Source: Collybia mongolica (lineage: Eukaryota > Basidiomycota > Agaricomycetes > Agaricales > Clitocybaceae). From it: a stretch of 64,000 bases of DNA. Below the pieces are notes generated by a model, which was not told the origin of the DNA, did no database searches, and was given only the letters and a program-made list of their open reading frames with translations. The position numbers were made by a program, and so were the translations under genes. Shown in pieces: positions 58,691 through 64,000 of this stretch. Each line of letters starts with the position of its first letter. The stretch's first letter is position 1. The stretch spans positions 1 through 64,000 of the forward strand of contig JAAXNY010000006.1 of assembly GCA_013420905.1 (NCBI GenBank), written 5' to 3'.

Positions 58691-59162
58691 TCACGAATCT
58701 GCGAATAGCAACCGGAGCGATGGGGTCGGAAGGAGTTTGGTCGGTAGGGGTACCGCAGACGCTCCAGCCGCGACTTTGATCAGGAATGCGTCGGGGGACA
58801 GCCCGATGACCTCCATGTGGGTTTCCCAATGGGCAGTCTTACCCTGGAGGTTGGGTAACGTTAGGACATCATTACGAGAAAATAAGTAAGCGTCGGTGAA
58901 AAGAACCCCCGACATGAACTGTTGCCTAATTGTGGTTTTTCTCGACCCGGCGGGCTAGTCCATTCGCCCTGAACGCACCTTGCAAAACCCACAGACGTGT
59001 GTTCCTTGTCGCGGCGGAACAGAGTCGTCCATCGGTACACGGTGGTCCTTTGGTCCCTGGCATAATAGGAGTATTGGCGGAAGCTAATGAAAGTTGCGGT
59101 AAAGAGATTACTTGACGTCCCAGCGTCGCGGTTTCGACGCCATATACTCCATCCGTGGCCAT
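58691..59162 (-). CDS. Possible small two-exon hypothetical gene
   Basis: The ATG at 59162 sits in a good context (AAAACTATGGCC). Exon 1 reads MATDGVYGVETATLGRQVIS and on to TRLWVLQ. An intron of about 61 nt with donor GTGCGTTC and acceptor GCAACAG (about 58919-58979) leads to SGVLFTDAYLFSRNDVLTLP and HMEVIGLSPDAFLIKVAAGA, ending LLFADS. No family is recognised. A further 3' intron that extends the frame is possible. Confidence 0.4.
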
Positions 59163-59753
59163 AGTTTTCACTTCGCTATCAACCAACAAAAGAAAAAAGT
59201 CAAACTCCGGTGCTAGCAGGGCAAATTGATGAATGACATTCTACCACAAATTTTGTAAGTGACTGTAAGTGTTACCAATGTCAAAAGAAAACGTTTCTGC
59301 CTTCTCTCGATGCTCTCAGGACTTGACACGGTATAAGAGGAGAGGTGTAGAGTCTACCATCAATAAGGAGAAATCAAACATAACATTGAGATGCCGAAGT
59401 CCGACATGTTCCATCATCTAAGCTTCAAGTCCGACACAAAGCAAGACCCATGACCAATTCGTGTCCATTCAACATGTGTACGCCTCATTCACCTTCAAGC
59501 TCGTTTCAACTGACAAGTACGAGTCTTATACCTGGCGTTGAAGCTCACAGGTTTCAGTGTTGAATCGGACGGTGCGAGCAGGGCTGAACTAGTGAGACCG
59601 ACTTTTCACCTCTCGGTTATCAAGCTTATGTGACTCCTTGAAGAGATAGATCAGCCATCTAGACCTCGATAACAAATTCACTAGAGATCCTGCGCAACTT
59701 CAGTGTGGCAGGGCCAGCGAAAATCCCAACACCCCTATTCTAGACTTCAATAC
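59163..59753. other. Upstream region of the F-box gene
   Basis: No coding frame with family signal and no clear TATA box. Confidence 0.4.
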
Positions 59754-60989
59754 ATGTCACATCCGCCCCGGCCCACTGCGACACCGGCAGATCCTCAACA
59801 TCCAAGTCGTTCTTCCTTCGATCTGCAACTCATGATGTATGCCATCCCGCCATCGCTGGAGATCGGTAAACCGTATATATATTCTTTACCAAACGAAGTA
59901 TTAGGCGAAATCTTCGATCATTTATTGTTTTCACCCCATACCGAAGGAGACGTCCCTGCACCGATCCTTATCTCGCACGTTTCTAACCATTGGAGGAAAG
60001 TGATCCTCGACATGGCGTCACAATGGGATGTGCTTCGAATCCAACATACGAGGCGCCCCGACGTACTTTCGGATCTTCTGTCCCGCTCAAGACATCGGGA
60101 TCTCACACTCTTCATCGACCTCCTGAAGCCCATGCCGACTGGGGCGGATGGCCTGCAGGACTTCTCCGACGCTCTCCGGGCGATCGTTGCCCACATCCCC
60201 CGACTCCGCACGCTGGGCATCACCGCAGACAACACCACATTCCACAATCTCACCCGCTTCTTGACCAACGTCCCCCTGCGCAACCTCCAGCATCTCGAGT
60301 TAATCCAGAACGGAAACAAGCCGTACCAATTCTTCGGGCCCCTGCTTTTCAACCCCGGAGTGTTTAACGCCCTTCGACTTGAGCGCACCATGATAGAATG
60401 CGACGCCTACTGCCTCGCCGGCATCGAGACACTGGACCTCCACGAAACGTCCGGCACGATACTGAACCAGTATCAGCTTTCTTTCATAACGTATCCCGAC
60501 ATTCCAGACCTTCCCGTGATGGCCCACCTCAGCCACCTCCGCATCCACGGCACCAGCCTCATCTTATCGAATACGGCACTCTCACCCTCCTTTTCCATCG
60601 ATTCCATATTGTACCTCGAACTCTCCAACATTCAAATGACCAGCCGGCTCGCCATCCACCCTATCATCAACCTTTTCAACATAACCCTTAACCCGCTGCT
60701 TGAGGAGTTGGTCCTCCATGACATAGACCTGGCATCGCTGCATCATTTCACACAGATCATCCGGGCCCACCCACCAAAATTTCCCGTCCTACAATCTCTC
60801 ACCATGTCCCATATCAACCTCCGTGCGCTTGCAGCGTATATCGTACCCGCCACTCCTGCGATCTTCAGCTTGACTTTAATTAATGTTATGATGGACGTTG
60901 CGATGGTCCGCGGATTTTTGAGAGATGTCGATTTGTGGCCTTTAATCACTACGTTCAATCTTGATGGAATAGAATATTCACGCTCGTAG
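59754..60989 (+). CDS. F-box protein with LRR-like C-terminal region
   Basis: A single exon of 411 residues from ATG 59754 (MSHPPRPTATPADPQ). The F-box spans about residues 40-90: YSLPNEVLGEIFDHLL, then ISHVSNHWRKVILDMASQWD. The rest is a string of leucine-rich segments (LRTLGITADNTTFHNL, LQHLELIQ, LSHLRIHG, LEELVLHDI, LQSLTMSHINL), as in the large mushroom families of F-box/LRR proteins. It would bind Skp1 in an SCF ubiquitin ligase and use the repeats to pick a substrate, which is unknown. An upstream in-frame GTG at 59703 is less likely as a start. Confidence 0.88.
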   Translation: MSHPPRPTATPADPQHPSRSSFDLQLMMYAIPPSLEIGKPYIYSLPNEVLGEIFDHLLFSPHTEGDVPAPILISHVSNHWRKVILDMASQWDVLRIQHTRRPDVLSDLLSRSRHRDLTLFIDLLKPMPTGADGLQDFSDALRAIVAHIPRLRTLGITADNTTFHNLTRFLTNVPLRNLQHLELIQNGNKPYQFFGPLLFNPGVFNALRLERTMIECDAYCLAGIETLDLHETSGTILNQYQLSFITYPDIPDLPVMAHLSHLRIHGTSLILSNTALSPSFSIDSILYLELSNIQMTSRLAIHPIINLFNITLNPLLEELVLHDIDLASLHHFTQIIRAHPPKFPVLQSLTMSHINLRALAAYIVPATPAIFSLTLINVMMDVAMVRGFLRDVDLWPLITTFNLDGIEYSRS

Positions 60990-61215
60990 TCGCAACTCTT
61001 GTTGCTGTCTTCGTTCGCCACTGCTTTGTACTGTACATTTGAAAGTAGTTTGATTTACTCCCCTTGCTTTTCACATACTGAAACTGCTCTCATATATACC
61101 TCTTTTCATCCCATGTCATCAATTACCTCATTCTGTGCTGCGGCCGTCGTCTGCTCTAAAACCGGGGCAAAGTCAACGCCATATACAACGGATACCTCAG
61201 GATCAGGATCAGCCC

Positions 61216-63112
61216 CTAACAGTAAACAGTCAAAATGACATTGATCAGGAGAGTCGATGCCACACACCAGGAAGATCGTCCACAAGGAGAAATAACGCTC
61301 CATGGACCAGGACTTAACAAACATACGTTGAACCTCCAATGAAAAAATCGAAAGAAAAGTAGCGCACCGGCGTAACGGGCTTGGTCCTCGACAGAGGAAT
61401 AGAACAGCTCGTCATCTGGATCATCTGGATCCATGAGATTGGGATTAGGATCCCAGTTCAGATATAAACCTGTATCAGTCATTTGCAGACAGCTAATCGA
61501 CGCCAGGCTCGTCCGGCTTCCGAGGGAAGGAGCACGGAGGATCGATATCCTGGGTGGTGTGTCTGGGCCGAGCGAGGTGATGTCCTCCGAAAAATCAGGC
61601 GTTACGACGAAAACTCCAGTTCTCTGTTAAGATTTTTGAGAGTGAGTTATTATTGAAAGAAAATTATTACTTGCCGTAGCTACTCCAATCCTGCCATTTT
61701 CAAAAGCAAGGTACCGCGAAGAATAACGCGGTGAACCTAGTTGCACTTCCACTGAGATAGCGTGGATAGGAATATTTTCCTTCGCAGCGCGCTCGAAATT
61801 GTACATTATTACTAGCTTGGAGCTTTGAAGGAGAGCAGCAACGTGTGACCCACATTCTGAAACATGAACTGTCGCAGGGTGAGGGTGAGTTAAAGCAGCC
61901 AAAACCACTAGTATCACACACCAGCTACGAATTCGTCGATAATTTCACGCGGGGGATGTTGAACTTGACGATGAACAGTTTCTTGGCGAATAAACACTGA
62001 CCCAGGAGTCGCGTTTAATGGTGGATGGGGTGTTATACCGAAATTCCAGGCTCCATATTGCCCACCCGAAGATGACATGTCCAGTATACACCTCCCTGTT
62101 TCGCGGGAAAACCCTCGAAGGCCATGGACGCCGCACAAGAATACATGCCTTTGCCCAACTTCGATGTAATTTATGTCTCCAAGAAATTGGAGATCGCCGT
62201 TTGCCCCACGCTGCGTACTTTCAATTGTTTGGATTAGTGCCCCTGTACGTACGTCCCACAAAAACACATGGTCCCAAGCGGCAGCCCCGAGGGTCGGATA
62301 AGCAAATCTGAAGGCACGTGTGGGCTGTGGGGGGCGCAGGAGGCCCCAAGGTCGGAAATGACCACGGGTAGAAGACCCAGAGAAAGAAGCAGCCGAGGCG
62401 TCAGAAGCCTGTATCTGGCGTGAACTCGGGAGCGAACCAGGAACTCGTTGTTCAGCTTGTGACGGGTCATAGTCATCTGTGCGTCGCCAAACCTCCTTCC
62501 CCCCGTCCGCAAAATCAAATATCACGTATCCTTCACCATATTCGCAATGTGCATGTCTCCGGACCTTTTTGGATGGTAAACCCCATGAAATCTTGGCCGG
62601 ATAAATGAAGACAACAGACTTTAGAAAGTGACCATAGGACTTGGTCGGTTTCAGTGTCAGTGACAGTGAGCCCACCCTCACACGACGTCGTCAGGATATA
62701 CCCTGCCATTTCATCGACTTTGATGCGATGTACACTAGTCCCCGCAGCATTATAAGGGATTAGTTTCGAAGCAACCTTTCCACTCCAGCTCTGTTCTACG
62801 TATCGACGTCTCTGACCTGCCAGGAGTGAATAAGTATCGGTCCAGGTCGTCACAGATGTTGGACTCACACAAAGTTTTCCAACCGTCTACCCCAGCCAGC
62901 GAATGTTTTGAATAAAGAACACGAGCCTCTTCGAAAGATGTTATAGATTGAGGTATGAGCTTGTGAAACATGGCGGCTTGGTGGTAGATTGTGCTTTCTT
63001 GGAGCTGGATGAACTTATGCCAGTGTCGGCACACCAAGCGTAAACATTGGACGGAATCAATAGGCAGGTATGCCAAAATAGCAAGCGCGAGTTCCGTGGG
63101 GAGATCGAACAT
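61216..63112 (-). CDS. F-box protein with beta-propeller-like C-terminal half
   Basis: The ATG is at 63112 (MFDLPTELALAILAYLP); the preceding frame start is GTG. The F-box covers residues 1-45 (LVCRHWHKFIQ). Introns join the pieces: donor GTGAGTCC after GWKTLC (near 62868); a 55-nt intron (about 62578-62632) joining LWSLSK to VRRHAHCEYGEGYVIFDF; one after EFVA (near 61917-61866); and one with a GC donor (GCAAGT, near 61675). Segments such as HVFLWDVRTGALIQTIE and CGVHGLRGFSRETGR resemble WD blades. It is a probable SCF substrate adaptor. The 3' end is uncertain: the frame can stop at 61216, or splice to a frame ending at 61106. Confidence 0.75.
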
Positions 63113-63177
63113 CCTCCTGCGCACTAGATCTGGGACATGATTTGAATGTTTGTTGCACCAGTTCTTATGTCACCCTA

Positions 63178-64000
63178 CACCACTGACAAATCTTCGGGGA
63201 ACCAGGTAGTGCTATATGTTTCCTTGATGAGGATAAGACCGAATTCGCGCGTTTCGCTTACGATGGCACACCTTATGGAAGAGCTTGCTCGGAGTTTGGG
63301 AGAGAAAGAATAAGTTTGATTCGAGCAAGTTAGGTGAATTACATAATTGCTAACAAATAGAATAGTAAACAAGTACAACGTCCACCTTCCTCAGTCGAAC
63401 AACTAGTTCCGCTCGTTTCTTTGCAGTGACAAGATCCTCCGCAAGATATGTCGCATATCGCTCTGCTGCATTGAGGCCTGTGATTCGAAGGCCCGAAAGT
63501 AAATAGCTGAGGTATCCTTGGCGATTTTCTGTACGAAGAGTAGCCAATCTTTATCGAGGGGCGATGGGGGATAGCCGGAAATCCGTTAACCAAGAAACAT
63601 ACATTTTTAAGACACATCAAAGTACGCTCTGAACTTGGCCATGAATCTGAGCTCTACGGGATAATTAAGCAAATCTTAATCGACGCGACGCGGTTTTATT
63701 GTCGTGGATGCAGTACATACTACAGATACTGCTGAGGGTGTCGGGAGCCCGGTAGCGGTGGGAGACGCCCCTTAAGGTTTTGCATTGGACTAACTGAAGA
63801 GAAACAACATTTGGGCAGGCAGATTGCAAGCAGCCTGATCATGGTATTCTTCAACAACAACGTCGTCTCTTCATAGTTAAGGTCATTACCGTGTAATGTA
63901 TAAGGGCCTTGCTCAACTTCAAGGGACATAAGCGTGTCTGTATTCATGAGCTCAAACTTGGCATTGACTAAGGTTTCGATAATACTGCTGTGTGAACACA
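63178..64000 (-). pseudogene. Dynamin-like GTPase, C-terminal remnant, cut by the window edge
   Basis: On the minus strand the order of blocks fits the end of a fungal dynamin-family protein: a stalk-like piece with EVEQGPYTLHGNDLNYEE (near 63870-63920), then a GED-like VELRFMAKFRAYFDVS (near 63610-63660) and LNAAERYATYLAEDLVTAKK with RAELVVRLRK (near 63390-63460), and a last exon ending FPEDLSVV. TAA codons and frame changes break the GED part, so I read it as decayed. The GTPase domain would lie beyond 64000. The identification rests on remembered family motifs. Confidence 0.45.

Overview
The window looks like nuclear DNA of a mushroom-forming basidiomycete (Agaricomycetes). The signs are genes split by many 45-70 nt GT-AG introns, HET-domain and NACHT-WD40 genes, a class-I-like cytochrome P450, F-box genes, and a dense nest of Ty3/gypsy, LINE, Helitron, hAT and mariner-type elements. 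There are no bacterial features.

Bases 1-8776 hold a composite unit. Two copies of a 1.22 kb LTR-like repeat, in opposite orientation, flank a Ty3/gypsy integrase C-terminal remnant and two intron-rich genes on the minus strand. One of these genes has a Gal4-like six-cysteine cluster. A LINE reverse-transcriptase fragment directly abuts the right repeat.

Bases 8771-35880 are almost entirely mobile or repetitive DNA. A decayed minus-strand Helitron (about 11.3-20.8 kb; DUF6570-like region, HUH/Y2 Rep, Pif1-like helicase, C-terminal cysteine-protease-like module) is split by a TA-flanked foldback MITE inside the Rep tyrosine motif and by a 1.5 kb non-autonomous hAT element inside the helicase. 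A LINE (21.9-29.5 kb, 14-bp target duplication, poly-A tail) sits inside another decayed spliced gene and is itself split by a third copy of the LTR-like repeat. Most of the older sequence here is strikingly CpG-poor, and several reading frames are closed by TGA where CGA is expected. This fits methylation-linked C-to-T decay.

Bases 35.9-64 kb are mostly gene space: two paralogous HET-domain genes (minus), a small intron-split gene between them (39.6-40.1 kb), a NACHT-WD40 NLR-like gene (48.5-53.2 kb, eleven WD repeats, one in-frame TGA), a cytochrome P450, a weak hypothetical gene, an F-box gene, an F-box/beta-propeller-like gene, and the decayed C-terminal end of a dynamin-like gene at the right edge. 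HET and NACHT-WD40 families in fungi are linked to non-self recognition and programmed cell death, so 35.9-53.2 kb may be an allorecognition-type neighbourhood; that is inference from family membership. Gene models were spliced by eye and exon boundaries are approximate unless a position is stated.
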